Source: Gp6-AA40 sp036274155
GTDB lineage: Bacteria; Acidobacteriota; Vicinamibacteria; Vicinamibacterales; UBA2999
Assembly: GCA_036274155.1 (NCBI GenBank)
Contig: DASUGH010000191.1
Location: 11,213-75,212, forward strand
Direction: 5' to 3'
DNA: 64,000 nt
The position numbers and the translations under genes are program-made. How positions within the stretch are numbered: the stretch's first letter is position 1; each line of letters opens with the position of its first letter. Positions 33,826 through 42,984 of the stretch are shown in pieces. The notes below the pieces were generated by a model. It ran no database searches. It saw only the letters and a list, made by a program, of their open reading frames with translations, and was not told the origin of the DNA.

Positions 33826-33962
33826 GTGCGGGGGTGCGAAGGTGCGAGGGTGCGAGGGTGCGGGGTGCGAGGGTGCGGGGTGCGAGGTGCGAGGTGCGAG
33901 GGTGCGGGGGGGCGAAGGTGCGAGGGTGCGGGGTGCGAAGGTGCGGGGTGCGGGGTGCGGGG
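33826..33962. repeat. GTGCGAGG-type 7/8-base tandem array
   Basis: About eighteen mixed units (GGTGCGA, GGGTGCG, GTGCGAGG) run up to 18 bases before the NAT start codon. Together with the palindromes it fills 33666-33980, the gap between the divergent SDR and NAT genes; no gene is seen there. Confidence 0.75.
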
Positions 33963-33980
33963 GATACTAGTTCCAGCCAG

Positions 33981-34826
33981 ATGATCGCGTCCTTTGACCT
34001 CGACCAGTATCTGAACCGCATTCAGTACGCCGGCGGCCGGTCGGTCAGCCTCGAAACGCTATCGGCGCTGCACGCCTGTCATCCGGCAGCGATCCCGTTC
34101 GAAAATCTCGACCCGCTCCTGGGAAGGCCGGTTCGCCTCGACGTCGACTCTCTGCAACGGAAGCTCGTAGCCGACGGGCGTGGCGGCTATTGCTATGAGC
34201 ACAACTTGCTGTTCGCCGAGGCGCTCAAGGCGCTCGGTTTCATCGTCACCGGCCTCGCCGCCCGCGTTGCATGGAATGTTCCCGAAGGCGCTCGCCGTCC
34301 GCGCTCGCACATGCTGCTGCGGGTCGAGATTAACGGCGTCAGCCACATCGCTGACGTCGGGTTCGGCGGGCTGACGCTGACGGCTCCGCTCCGGTTGGAA
34401 GCGGGCGTCGAGCAAACGACACCGCATGAGACGTTCAGGCTGATTCGCGAAGGCCGTGAATTCGTCCAGGAAGCGCGCGTCCGTGAAGCGTGGACGGCGC
34501 TCTACCGATTCACCGAGGACGAACAGGACGTCTCCGACTACGAGGTGGCCAACTGGTACACGTCGACACACCCGGAATCGATCTTCCGCCGAGCGCTGAT
34601 GGCCGCCCGTGCGACGCGCGAAGCGCGGTACGCGCTTCTCGACGGCCGGCTCACCATTCACAACCGGAACGGAGCGACCGAGCAAAGGGTACTGAGGAAC
34701 GGCTCCGAGCTGAAGATGACGCTGATGGACATCTTCGGGATTCGCCCGCCGGATTCAGCCGATCTCGACACGGTGCTCGAACGACTGACGCGCGAACCCG
34801 CGGCACGCCAATCCGTAAATCCGTAA
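33981..34826 (+). CDS. Arylamine N-acetyltransferase
   Basis: A 281-residue NAT that moves acetyl groups from acetyl-CoA to arylamines or hydrazines in the cytoplasm. The Cys-His-Asp triad is visible: Cys71 in GRGGYCYEHN, His110 in RRPRSHMLLRVEI and Asp125 in HIADVGFGG. FENLDPLLGRPVRLD near residue 40 is family-typical and the length is normal. The ATG at 33981 was chosen because the earlier open frame is translated tandem repeat. In actinobacteria NATs act in sterol breakdown; a natural role here is not known. Confidence 0.93.
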   Translation: MIASFDLDQYLNRIQYAGGRSVSLETLSALHACHPAAIPFENLDPLLGRPVRLDVDSLQRKLVADGRGGYCYEHNLLFAEALKALGFIVTGLAARVAWNVPEGARRPRSHMLLRVEINGVSHIADVGFGGLTLTAPLRLEAGVEQTTPHETFRLIREGREFVQEARVREAWTALYRFTEDEQDVSDYEVANWYTSTHPESIFRRALMAARATREARYALLDGRLTIHNRNGATEQRVLRNGSELKMTLMDIFGIRPPDSADLDTVLERLTREPAARQSVNP

Positions 34827-34925
34827 ATCCGTCAATTCGTCAATTCAAATTCGTCATTTCGTCAATTCGTCATTTCGTTATTTTCGTTATTTTCGTTATT
34901 TTCGTTATTTTCGTCATTTCGTCAT
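34827..34925. repeat. AT-rich nonamer repeats (CGTTATTTT, CGTCAATTC)
   Basis: Nine-base units between two convergent genes: TCCGTAAA and CGTCAATTC types, then about four CGTTATTTT and CGTCATTTC units. The array runs into the last four codons and the stop of the LuxR-type regulator (34914-34925). A similar array lies at 61790-61955. Confidence 0.75.
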
Positions 34926-35558
34926 TGCATCGTCTGACAGCATTCCCCTCCTTCCCGCCATCGCGACCGCCTGCGTGCGATTGTCCGCGCCGAGCTTGTT
35001 GAGGATCGCCGTCACGTGAAACTTGACGGTGCGTTCGCTGATCTCGAGAGAGCTCGCGATATCGCGGTTCGACAACCCGGTCGCCATGAGCTGAAGCACC
35101 ATCAGCTCGCGTGGTGTGAGCAGGCGGGAACCGCGTGAGCGAGCCTGGATCTGATCGACCAGCTTGGCACTCAACGATGGTGAGACGTATGACTCGCCCT
35201 CGTGCACTCTCCGGATCGCGGCCACGAGCTCGGCACCCGGTGCGCCCTTGAGCGCATAGCCGCGGGCGCCGGCTCGCAGCGCGCCGAGCACGTACGCGTC
35301 GACGTCGTACGCGGAGAACACCAGAATTCTCACGTGTGGATGGACGGCGATGAGCGTGCCGATTGCCGTGAGCCCGTCCTCCCTGCCCAGTCGAACGTCG
35401 AGGAGGACGACATCCGGCCTGACCTCCGACATCGCCGTGACCGCCGCCTCGACGGTGTCGACCGCCCGCACCAGACGGATGTCGGGCGTCCGCGCCAGGG
35501 CCGCCTGCACCCCCTCGTGAACGACAGGATGGTCGTCGACCAGGAGTACGGAAATCAC
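34914..35558 (-). CDS. NarL/LuxR-family response regulator
   Basis: A 214-residue transcription regulator. The receiver domain has the acidic pair in LLVDDHP and the phospho-acceptor Asp54 in VLLDVRLG, with the Thr/Ser and Lys sites in LVFSAYD and ALKGAPG. A LuxR-type helix-turn-helix occupies about residues 145-205 (LTPRELMVLQLMATGLSNRD). It overlaps the kinase gene by 4 bases and is surely its partner. The last residues (DDAMTK) and the stop are contributed by the AT-rich repeat array. Targets unknown. Confidence 0.92.
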   Translation of the reverse strand: MISVLLVDDHPVVHEGVQAALARTPDIRLVRAVDTVEAAVTAMSEVRPDVVLLDVRLGREDGLTAIGTLIAVHPHVRILVFSAYDVDAYVLGALRAGARGYALKGAPGAELVAAIRRVHEGESYVSPSLSAKLVDQIQARSRGSRLLTPRELMVLQLMATGLSNRDIASSLEISERTVKFHVTAILNKLGADNRTQAVAMAGRRGMLSDDAMTK

Positions 35559-36709
35559 CGGCCGGTCCTCGCGGGCAGGGTGAGCTCGATGCGCGTGCCA
35601 TGACCGCGGCGCGACGTGACGCGGAAACGTGCGCCGAGCGCCTGCGCGCGCTCGCGCATGCCGAGCAGCCCGAAGCCCGTGGTGCGCGACCGCGGGTTGA
35701 AGCCGCGGCCGTTGTCGGCGATCACCAGCAGCAGGTGGGCCGGCGTCACGGAAAGCGTCAGGTCGACGTCGGTGGCATGCGCATGCTTCTGCACGTTGGT
35801 CAGCGCCTCGCCGGCAATGCGATAGATCTCAAGCTCGCCGGACGGGGCGAGGGCCGCCGAGGCTGCGGCTGACACGTGGACGCGTACGCCGGTCTCGGCG
35901 GCGAACCCGCGCGCAAGCGCCTCGACGGCATCGGCTAACGAGCCCTGCGGCAGCCGCAGCTCCCGCATCGACCGCCGTGCTTCCTCCAGCCCGCCGCGCG
36001 ACAGCTCCAGCGCCCGCTGCAGCGACGCCGTCGCCGGCGTCTCGGGCGGCACCGCGTCGATCGCCGCCTCGAGATGGAGACCAATCGCCGTGAGACGCTG
36101 GGCAAGGGTGTCATGCAGCTCGCGGGCGAGCTTCGCGCGCTCCTCGACTCTGGCCGCAACCACGCTGGCGCTCGCCAGCCGCGCCCGCTCGATCGCGACG
36201 CCGACCTGCGACGCAATCGTCGACAGCAAATCGAGCTCCCGCGCGGTCAGCTTCCGCCACGCCGGCGCCGCCACGTTCATGATGCCAAGCGGGCGGCCGC
36301 CGAAATAGAGCGGAATGCTCGCGTGATACCGCAGTCCCCGCGTCTCGCGGCGCTCCCGCCCGATCGCGGCGCGAAGCCGGCTGCACTCCATGACATCTAC
36401 GTTTCCCGGTTCCAGCTCCCCACCCGCGAAGGCCCTGAGGCACCAGCACGCCGTGCCGGTCATCCGCACCGGCTCCTGCAGGAATGGCGGCAGCCGCTGC
36501 GCCACGGCGCTGTAGTAGCGCCCGCTCCTCGCATCGAGCAGCCAGATCCACCCGGTGTCCAGGCCGAGCAGGCGCGCGACCTGATCGAGCGTCGTGCGCA
36601 GCGCCTGGTCGACGTCTGCCACGCCGTTGAGCGCTTCGGCAATCGTCTTCAGGATCTGCAAGTCACGGGAAGTGGTGGTCGGCCGCGGCAATGCCGTGAT
36701 TGTAGACAC
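35555..36709 (-). CDS. NarX-like sensor histidine kinase with GAF domain
   Basis: A 384-residue cytoplasmic kinase with no membrane span. A GAF domain fills about residues 20-175, with cysteines at CWCL (about 88) and MEC (about 108) that could hold a ligand or redox centre. The HisKA_3 dimerisation segment carries His in RVEERAKLARELHDTLAQRL (about 199). The HATPase domain has ALTNVQKHAHATDVDL and DNGRGF...GFGLLGMRERA. The start is GTG at 36709. The paired regulator follows with a 4-base overlap. The signal is unknown. Confidence 0.9.
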   Translation of the reverse strand: MSTITALPRPTTTSRDLQILKTIAEALNGVADVDQALRTTLDQVARLLGLDTGWIWLLDARSGRYYSAVAQRLPPFLQEPVRMTGTACWCLRAFAGGELEPGNVDVMECSRLRAAIGRERRETRGLRYHASIPLYFGGRPLGIMNVAAPAWRKLTARELDLLSTIASQVGVAIERARLASASVVAARVEERAKLARELHDTLAQRLTAIGLHLEAAIDAVPPETPATASLQRALELSRGGLEEARRSMRELRLPQGSLADAVEALARGFAAETGVRVHVSAAASAALAPSGELEIYRIAGEALTNVQKHAHATDVDLTLSVTPAHLLLVIADNGRGFNPRSRTTGFGLLGMRERAQALGARFRVTSRRGHGTRIELTLPARTGR

Positions 36710-36815
36710 GAAGGCGCGAGTCTTACAGCCGCGTCACAGCGTGTCTTGAAACTCGACAGCGGCTTCCCGGCACTTCCCGCGATCGCAGAGCACGAGGCTT
36801 GCAGAGACATGCCTC

Positions 36816-37517
36816 GTGCGTACCGTTCTCGCCTCGGCCGTCGTGGCTCTGCTGCTGACAGCCTCCGCCTATCAGCCGGCCGCATTCATCGGCGCGGCCG
36901 GCCGCGAGGACGCCGCGCCGCGGGCCGGCTCGGCGACCAGCGACGAGGATGCGCTCGCGCAAATCCTCACCGGACCGAGGGGTCGCGAGAGCCGGTGGAC
37001 GGAACGGCCCGATCTGGTGGTGGTGACGTCGGTGCTGGCTTTCGATGGAGGGCTGCGAAACGAGTACGCGGCACTCGCGGATCATGTCGCGCCGAAGGAA
37101 GCGGAGGAACTCGCGAGCGACCTTGGCGCCGCGCTCGAACCAATGACCGCTGGCGTCTTCGACGCGTTCGCCTCGGTGACCTTCGAGTCGGCCTCGCATC
37201 GACACACGGTCTCGGTTGCCCGCGACCGGCAGATTGTCGTCGCCCGCTTTCGCGGACTGCGGCAATCACTGGATGCCGTTGGCTACGGTGGCCGGACGCT
37301 GCGCCGGGACGGATCGATCGCCAGCGGCACCGTGATGCTCGACAGCGAATACGACCACACCGTCGGCCTGCGGCGGCTTCTCCGCATGCACGAGCTCGGG
37401 CACGCCCTCGGCTACAACCACATCGCGTCGCGGCGCTCGATCATGAACCCGACGCTTGGATCGGACGTCACCGAGTTCGATCGACGAGCGGCGCTCGTTG
37501 CGTTTCGAAGAAAATAG
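36816..37517 (+). CDS. Secreted zinc metalloprotease, metzincin-like
   Basis: A 233-residue protein with an N-terminal hydrophobic signal (VLASAVVALLLTASAYQ). The extended zinc motif HELGHALGYNH (His192, Glu193, His196, His202) and a nearby SIMNP, suitable as the Met-turn, mark a matrixin/metzincin-type peptidase. The rest, including LRRDGSIASGTVMLDSEYD, fits a small peptidase domain. The frame starts with GTG at 36816; no ATG in frame gives a signal peptide. It follows the sensor kinase divergently. Targets are unknown. Confidence 0.78.
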   Translation: MRTVLASAVVALLLTASAYQPAAFIGAAGREDAAPRAGSATSDEDALAQILTGPRGRESRWTERPDLVVVTSVLAFDGGLRNEYAALADHVAPKEAEELASDLGAALEPMTAGVFDAFASVTFESASHRHTVSVARDRQIVVARFRGLRQSLDAVGYGGRTLRRDGSIASGTVMLDSEYDHTVGLRRLLRMHELGHALGYNHIASRRSIMNPTLGSDVTEFDRRAALVAFRRK

Positions 37518-37574
37518 ATCGTTCGGATCGCTTGCCCGCCGTAGCGTGCCTTGAACTCCCGCACGCGAAGGTGG

Positions 37575-37774
37575 GTCCTGGTTCGAGGAGGCGCATTCGC
37601 TCCGAAAAGCGGCTCCGCAGGCCGGAAAAGCGCGGCTCCGACTCAACGTCCCGTGCACAGGCGTGGGGACCCCCAACCCCACGCCGTGTCGCAGGTCTCC
37701 GCCGCGTTTTCGTGCGATCGGAACGGCCTGCTCCGAACGCTTTTCTCCGCGAATGCGCCTCCTCGAGCCAGGAC
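37575..37774. mobile_element. MITE-like long hairpin element
   Basis: Bases 37575-37600 and 37749-37774 are reverse complements with one mismatch. Inner segments 37601-37623 and 37725-37748 pair imperfectly, and the core contains a perfect GGCGTGGGG / CCCCACGCC hairpin. The 200-base unit therefore folds as one rod. No transposase was seen. It fills most of the gap between the convergent protease and recQ genes; the rest of 37518-37828 shows only a GATCGTTCG repeat fragment. Confidence 0.55.
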
Positions 37775-37828
37775 GCTCATGAATAATCCTCTCGTCCGAG
37801 CGTGACTACGAGGTGGTCGTCGTGGGCA

Positions 37829-39781
37829 TCAGGTCGGCCTGGCAACGGCTCGCATCACCGCGACGATACCCTCACCGTACTCGGCCAGCTTGCCGGGGCC
37901 GAATCCAGGCACCATCAGCAACTCCTCCGCCGAACGCGGATTCGCCGCCGCGATCGCGAGCAGCGTGCGGTCGTGCAGCACGATGAACGGCGCGATGCCT
38001 CGCCGCCTCGCTTCCTCGAGCCTCCAGGCGCGAAGCGCGGCAACCGCTTCCGGCGCAGGGTTCGAGAGCGCCGCAGCCGGGTGCTCACCGGGTCGATCCG
38101 GACTGGAAGCGGTTGAAGGGAACACCTGCAACTTCAGCCGGCGCCGCTTCTTGAGCGTCGACCTCCCGGCCTCGCGCGCCCGCGGCGTCGCCATCGTCAC
38201 CTCGGTCAGACGGCCGGCCATGACGTCGCGTCCGCGCGTGGTGAGGCGCAGCGTCCGGTACTCGTCGTTCGACACGTCGATCAGGCCAGCGCCGCACGCG
38301 GCGTCGATCCACCGCTCGATCGTTCGCGGCTCCTCCCCCTTCAGCAGTCCGGTGGTCGACAGCGCCGTCAACCCTTCAGGCAGATCGTCCACTGCCCCCA
38401 CGAGCATTGCCGTGATGCGACGGCGCCCGTACCGTTCTCCGGCACGGGCAATACCGGACAGGATCTTGCGCACGAGCAGCCGGCCGGCCTCGTCGAGCGG
38501 CTGACGACGGTCGCAGTTGCCGCAGGCGCCGCAGGCAGATGGCGCCGCCGGATCGCCGAAGTAGCGCAGGATCGTCCGGCGCAGGCAATCGGTCGCATCG
38601 GCATAGGCCACCATGCGCCGCAGCTTCTTGCGTTCGAGGTCCTTCCGCCGCAGCACCTCGTTGGGATCGAGCTCGACCTTCCGGTCGGGCAGATCGTCGC
38701 GGCCGCGATCGATCAGGAACTCGCGTGTCTTCACGTCGGCGTAGTTCCAGAGGAGCGTCGCGACTGCCGCTCGTCCGTCGCGTCCCGCACGCCCGATCTC
38801 CTGGTAATAGGCCTCGAGGGAGCCGGGAATGTCCATGTGTACGACCGCTTCCACGTCCGGCCGATCGATACCCATTCCGAACGCGTTGGTGGCGCACACG
38901 ACCGAGATGCGGCCGCCCGCAAAGCCGTCCTGCACACGCGTCCGCTCGCCGTCGCTCAGCCCGGCGTGATACGCGGCGGCCTTCACTCCGGTCATCTGCA
39001 GCGTCTCCGCCGATTCCTCCGCCTTGCGGCGCGTCGATGCGTAAACGAGCGAGCGTCCCGACCCGATGAGCTGCGGCAGCAGCTGGTGCTTCTCGGTGTC
39101 GCCCGACACCGGCTTCACGCGCAGCGTGATGTTCGGCCGGTCGAATCCAGCCACCACCACTCGCGGCTTCTCGAGGCCCAGGAGCTGGACGATGTCGGTG
39201 CGCACCTCGGGCGTGGCGGTGGCCGTGAACGCCGCCACCGGCGGGCGCGTGCCGCCGTCGCTCCGGCGGCAGTCGCTCGCCGCCGCGCGCAGACGCCGGT
39301 AGTCCGGCCGGAAGTCGTGTCCCCACTCCGACACGCAGTGCGCCTCGTCGACGACGAATCGCGCCACGGGAAGCTCGCGCAGGAAGCGTCCGAAGAAGTC
39401 CGATGCGAACCGCTCCGGGGCCACGTAGAGCAGCCGCAGCTCTCCGAGACGAGCGGCGCGCAGCGCTTCCCGACGCGCATCGCTCGTCGCCTGCGAATGC
39501 AGTGCCGCCGCACGGATGCCGCGGCGATTCAGCTCGTCGACCTGATCCTTCATCAGAGAAATGAGAGGAGACACGACGAGCGTGACACCGGGCAGGAGCA
39601 GCGCCGGCAGCTGGAAGCCCAACGACTTCCCAGACCCCGTCGGCATCACCGCGAGCAGGTCTCGCCCCTCGAGGACAGTACTCACCAGCTCTTCCTGCCC
39701 GGTGCGAAAGTCGCGATGGCCGAAGTAGCGATGAAGCGTGGAGAGAACGTCCGACGGACGATCAGCGAAAGACACGGACAA
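37829..39781 (-). CDS. recQ: ATP-dependent DNA helicase RecQ
   Basis: A 650-residue 3'-5' helicase for recombination and fork repair. The Walker A motif is MPTGSGKS (about residue 46), the DEAH box and aromatic-rich loop are VDEAHCVSEWGHDFRPDYRRL (about 142), and the helicase C domain ends in QEIGRAGRDGR. A zinc-binding region has C...CGACGNCD (about 400-420). A winged-helix RQC region follows, and an HRDC domain ends the protein (IVLHDRTLLAIAAANPRS). The length fits RecQ with HRDC. The start at 39781 gives the usual short N-terminus. Confidence 0.95.
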   Translation of the reverse strand: MSVSFADRPSDVLSTLHRYFGHRDFRTGQEELVSTVLEGRDLLAVMPTGSGKSLGFQLPALLLPGVTLVVSPLISLMKDQVDELNRRGIRAAALHSQATSDARREALRAARLGELRLLYVAPERFASDFFGRFLRELPVARFVVDEAHCVSEWGHDFRPDYRRLRAAASDCRRSDGGTRPPVAAFTATATPEVRTDIVQLLGLEKPRVVVAGFDRPNITLRVKPVSGDTEKHQLLPQLIGSGRSLVYASTRRKAEESAETLQMTGVKAAAYHAGLSDGERTRVQDGFAGGRISVVCATNAFGMGIDRPDVEAVVHMDIPGSLEAYYQEIGRAGRDGRAAVATLLWNYADVKTREFLIDRGRDDLPDRKVELDPNEVLRRKDLERKKLRRMVAYADATDCLRRTILRYFGDPAAPSACGACGNCDRRQPLDEAGRLLVRKILSGIARAGERYGRRRITAMLVGAVDDLPEGLTALSTTGLLKGEEPRTIERWIDAACGAGLIDVSNDEYRTLRLTTRGRDVMAGRLTEVTMATPRAREAGRSTLKKRRRLKLQVFPSTASSPDRPGEHPAAALSNPAPEAVAALRAWRLEEARRRGIAPFIVLHDRTLLAIAAANPRSAEELLMVPGFGPGKLAEYGEGIVAVMRAVARPT

Positions 39782-39972
39782 CTCTGACGACGACGATGGT
39801 AGCGTCGTCGACAGAGGAGTTCAAAACGACTCAGAACGGGAGCCTGGAGTCAGGAGCCCGCGTCGCCTCGAATGAAGCCGCAACCCACGCCCGTACGTTA
39901 CAGTGGGGGGCTGCCGTCATCCATACCTTCGGCGTTACTGAGCAAGAACAGGGCTCGACAGGAGATCGACAG

Positions 39973-41367
39973 ATGCATAGCCAGTTTTGCAGGCGGACGG
40001 GGATGCTGTTCGGCGTCGCCGCGGCGGCTGTCTTCGCGCTCGCCGGCACGGCGACAGGTCTGGCGCAGGCGCCGGCCTCGCCGACGTCCGCCCCCGCTAC
40101 GGGCACCGGCAAACCGTACGTGGCCACGAAGACAGCCTGGGGTGACCCCGACATCCAGGGGATGTACAACTTCTCGTACGTCATGAGCGTCAATTTAGAG
40201 CGCTGCGGTGGCGGGGGAACCGGCCGGGCGCCGGCCGAGCTCGTGGCGAAAGGCCGTGCGGCGTTGGATGCCATTCGTGCCCAGGAAGAAGCGGCTGCCA
40301 AAGCGAGGGGTGAAGATCCGGCAGCGGGCCGCGGTGGTGGCGGCGGCGGGCGCGGCGCGGGAGGAGGCGGACGCGGCGGTGGTGGCGGACGCGGCGGCGC
40401 TGGCGGGCCGGGCGGCGGAGGAGCCTGCGATACGTCTCAGGCGTTTGTTTCGGATGACGTCTACAAGCAGAGACTTGCGAACTACGAGAAGCAGCAGGCG
40501 GGCGGCGATCGGTTTGCCGAGGCGCTGAAGGCAGGAGATTTCGCCACGGCGCTCGGTGGCGTGGTGGACCCCAACTACCCGCAAAGGCAGACCTCGCTCA
40601 TCGTCGATCCGCCGGACGGCAGGCTGCCGCCGCTGACGCCGGAAGGCAACCGGCAGATGATGCTGATGAAGAGCAGCTGGGACTGGTACGACGGTGAACT
40701 GGAGAGTGAGGCGCTCGTGTGGGACACGCCTCAGGACTTCGACGTGTGGGACCGCTGCATCACTCGCGGGCTGCCGGCGTCGATGTTTCCGTACCGCTAC
40801 AACAACGGGATGCAGATCATCCAGGCTCCCGGCTACGTCATCCTGAATCTGGAGATGATTCACGAAGCGCGCATCATTCCCGTGGACGGACGCCCGGGAA
40901 TTTCGCCCAGTATCAAGCAGTGGCTCGGCGAGTCGCGCGGCCGCTGGGAAGGGCCGAACACGCTGGTGATCGAGACCACCAACTTGAAGGGCGGCGGCTC
41001 GATGACGAACTATGGCACACCGGGCGCGCCGCGCGGCAACCGGATCCCCACGAGCGACCAGAGAAAGATCACCGAGCGCATCACGCGTACCGGCCCGGGG
41101 ATGATCGAATACGAGATCAAGACCGAAGATCCCGTCATCCTGACGCGCTCGTGGACGGCGCGCTTCCCGCTGCGCGACGAGCCGAACTACGAGTGGTGGG
41201 AATACGCGTGTCACGAGGGAAACACGGCGGTGCCGAACTTCATCACCTCGTCACGCGCCGAGCGGGCTGCGAAGAGGGCGTCGGAAACGAACCGGGGAGC
41301 ACAGCCGGCGGCTGCGCCGGCCGGCGGTCGTGGACGAGGCGCCGGTGGCGGCGCTCCGCAAAAGTGA
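39973..41367 (+). CDS. Secreted protein with Gly/Arg-rich insert, function unknown
   Basis: A 464-residue protein of a type frequent in Acidobacteriota. The signal peptide (ATG at 39973, hydrophobic to about residue 32) is followed by KTAWGDPDIQGMYNF, a phrase common in that family. A flexible segment of some 30 Gly/Arg residues lies at about 120-155. The C-terminal half has conserved-looking blocks WDRCITRGLPASMFPYRYNN and RWEGPNTLVIETTNLKG. No enzyme signature is recognised. It may be cotranscribed with the carboxylesterase 20 bases downstream. Confidence 0.7.
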   Translation: MHSQFCRRTGMLFGVAAAAVFALAGTATGLAQAPASPTSAPATGTGKPYVATKTAWGDPDIQGMYNFSYVMSVNLERCGGGGTGRAPAELVAKGRAALDAIRAQEEAAAKARGEDPAAGRGGGGGGRGAGGGGRGGGGGRGGAGGPGGGGACDTSQAFVSDDVYKQRLANYEKQQAGGDRFAEALKAGDFATALGGVVDPNYPQRQTSLIVDPPDGRLPPLTPEGNRQMMLMKSSWDWYDGELESEALVWDTPQDFDVWDRCITRGLPASMFPYRYNNGMQIIQAPGYVILNLEMIHEARIIPVDGRPGISPSIKQWLGESRGRWEGPNTLVIETTNLKGGGSMTNYGTPGAPRGNRIPTSDQRKITERITRTGPGMIEYEIKTEDPVILTRSWTARFPLRDEPNYEWWEYACHEGNTAVPNFITSSRAERAAKRASETNRGAQPAAAPAGGRGRGAGGGAPQK

Positions 41368-41387
41368 GTACCGAGGACGACACACGA

Positions 41388-42971
41388 ATGAACCCGAGAC
41401 TCTCGCTCGTCATGGCCGCCGCCCTCGTCGTGGCGGCTTCCGGTGTTTCATCAGCCGCCATCTCCGATCCCGTGAAGACCGACGCTGGACAGCTGTCCGG
41501 CGTCACGCTGCCTTCCGGCGTGCGCGTCTTCAAGGGCCTTCCGTTTGGCGCGCCTCCGGTTGGCGATCTGCGCTGGCGCGAGCCGCAGCCTGTTGCCAGG
41601 TGGACCGGCGTCCGCAAGGCGGACACCTTCGGCAGCCCCTGCATTCAGAATCCTTCGCCGCAACGGACGCCTTCGAACACGGCGGTCGACTTGCCCGACT
41701 CGCCGAAAATGAGCGAGGACTGCCTCTATCTGAACGTGTGGACGCAGGCCAACACCGCCGGCGATCGCCGGCCGGTCATGGTGTGGCTCTATGGAGGCGC
41801 TTACACGGAGGGCGGCGGAAACCAGCCGCACGCGGATGGTGAGAACCTCGCGAAGAAAGGGGTCATTCTCGTCACGACCAACTATCGGCTCGGCGTCTTC
41901 GGGTTCTATTCGCACCCGGAGCTGACGAAGGAGTCGGGCCGCAACGCGTCCGGGAACCAGGCGCTCGCCGACGTCATCGCCACGTTGCGCTGGGTGAAAG
42001 CCAACATCGCGAGCTTCGGCGGGAATCCCGACAACGTCACGCTGTTCGGCGAATCGGCGGGCGCCGCCATCGTCGGCATGCTCGCCGGCTCGCCGGTGGC
42101 GAGGGGACTTTTCCAGCGTGCGATCGCCGAGAGCGGCGCCTGGATGGGTCTCGGCATGGGCACGATGCGGACGCTGGCACAGGCCGAAGCGGCGGCGCTC
42201 GCCCCTCCCGGGCGCGGTGGCCGCGGTGGTCGCGGCGCTCCCGGCGGGCCCGGAGCCGAACCGGGTGGGCGCGGAGGTGACGGTGCCGCGGCCCCCGGCG
42301 GTGCACCGGCGTCGCCTCCCCCACCGCCGCCGACACTCGCCGAACTGCGTGCACGGCCCACGGATCAGGCACGCACCACTCCGGGCGGCGGCCAGCCGGT
42401 CATCGACGGCTGGATCATCCCCGAGGACCTCTCGATCACGTTTGCCAAGGGCAAGCAAAACCCGGTGGACGTCATCGTCGGCTTCAACAAGGACGAGCAC
42501 ACCAGCTTCGGCGGCAACGTCGCGATGCGCGACATGATGGCGTGGCACATGCGTCTCTTCGCGGAGCGGCAGACGCAGATCGGGAAGAAGGCGTTCTTTT
42601 ACATGTTCTCGCACGAGCCGCCGTACGATCCGGGCGTGGAGAACGTCAAGGCCACACACGCGTCTGAGATCGCGTACGCCTTCAACAATCTCGACAAGCT
42701 TCGTCCGTTCCCGGATCGGGCCTCGATCAAGCTGGCCGCTTCCTCGGAGAAGGACACGCAGATGGCCGACATGATGTCGTCCTACTGGACGAACTTCGCG
42801 AGGACGGGCGACCCGAACGGCAAAGGGCTGCCGCAGTGGCCGCAATTCAAGGATCGCAATGTCCCCCCGCACGTCCTCGGCGAGATCACGGACGGCGGCC
42901 CATCGATCGAAACGCTGAACGGCTTCGACGCCAAGTACGCGGGAATCCTCGGGCAGCTCGGCGTGAAGTAG
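41388..42971 (+). CDS. Type B carboxylesterase, secreted
   Basis: A 527-residue alpha/beta-hydrolase of the cholinesterase-like type B family. A signal peptide ends near SSAAI. The family start GVRVFKGLPFGAPPVGDLRWREP and the EDCLYLNVW box are clear. The nucleophile elbow is GESAGA (about residue 225). The acidic residue is expected near GFNKDEHTSF and the His near THASEIAYAF. A Gly/Pro/Arg-rich insert of about 55 residues (about 270-325) interrupts the fold, similar in composition to the insert of the gene upstream. The ester substrate is unknown. Confidence 0.9.
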   Translation: MNPRLSLVMAAALVVAASGVSSAAISDPVKTDAGQLSGVTLPSGVRVFKGLPFGAPPVGDLRWREPQPVARWTGVRKADTFGSPCIQNPSPQRTPSNTAVDLPDSPKMSEDCLYLNVWTQANTAGDRRPVMVWLYGGAYTEGGGNQPHADGENLAKKGVILVTTNYRLGVFGFYSHPELTKESGRNASGNQALADVIATLRWVKANIASFGGNPDNVTLFGESAGAAIVGMLAGSPVARGLFQRAIAESGAWMGLGMGTMRTLAQAEAAALAPPGRGGRGGRGAPGGPGAEPGGRGGDGAAAPGGAPASPPPPPPTLAELRARPTDQARTTPGGGQPVIDGWIIPEDLSITFAKGKQNPVDVIVGFNKDEHTSFGGNVAMRDMMAWHMRLFAERQTQIGKKAFFYMFSHEPPYDPGVENVKATHASEIAYAFNNLDKLRPFPDRASIKLAASSEKDTQMADMMSSYWTNFARTGDPNGKGLPQWPQFKDRNVPPHVLGEITDGGPSIETLNGFDAKYAGILGQLGVK

Positions 42972-42984
42972 GGAGGGGTCAGGT

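Noticed and set aside
33834..33980. N-terminal extension of the NAT gene
   Set aside because: The residues are a translated GTGCGAGG repeat; all NAT homology starts at the ATG at 33981.
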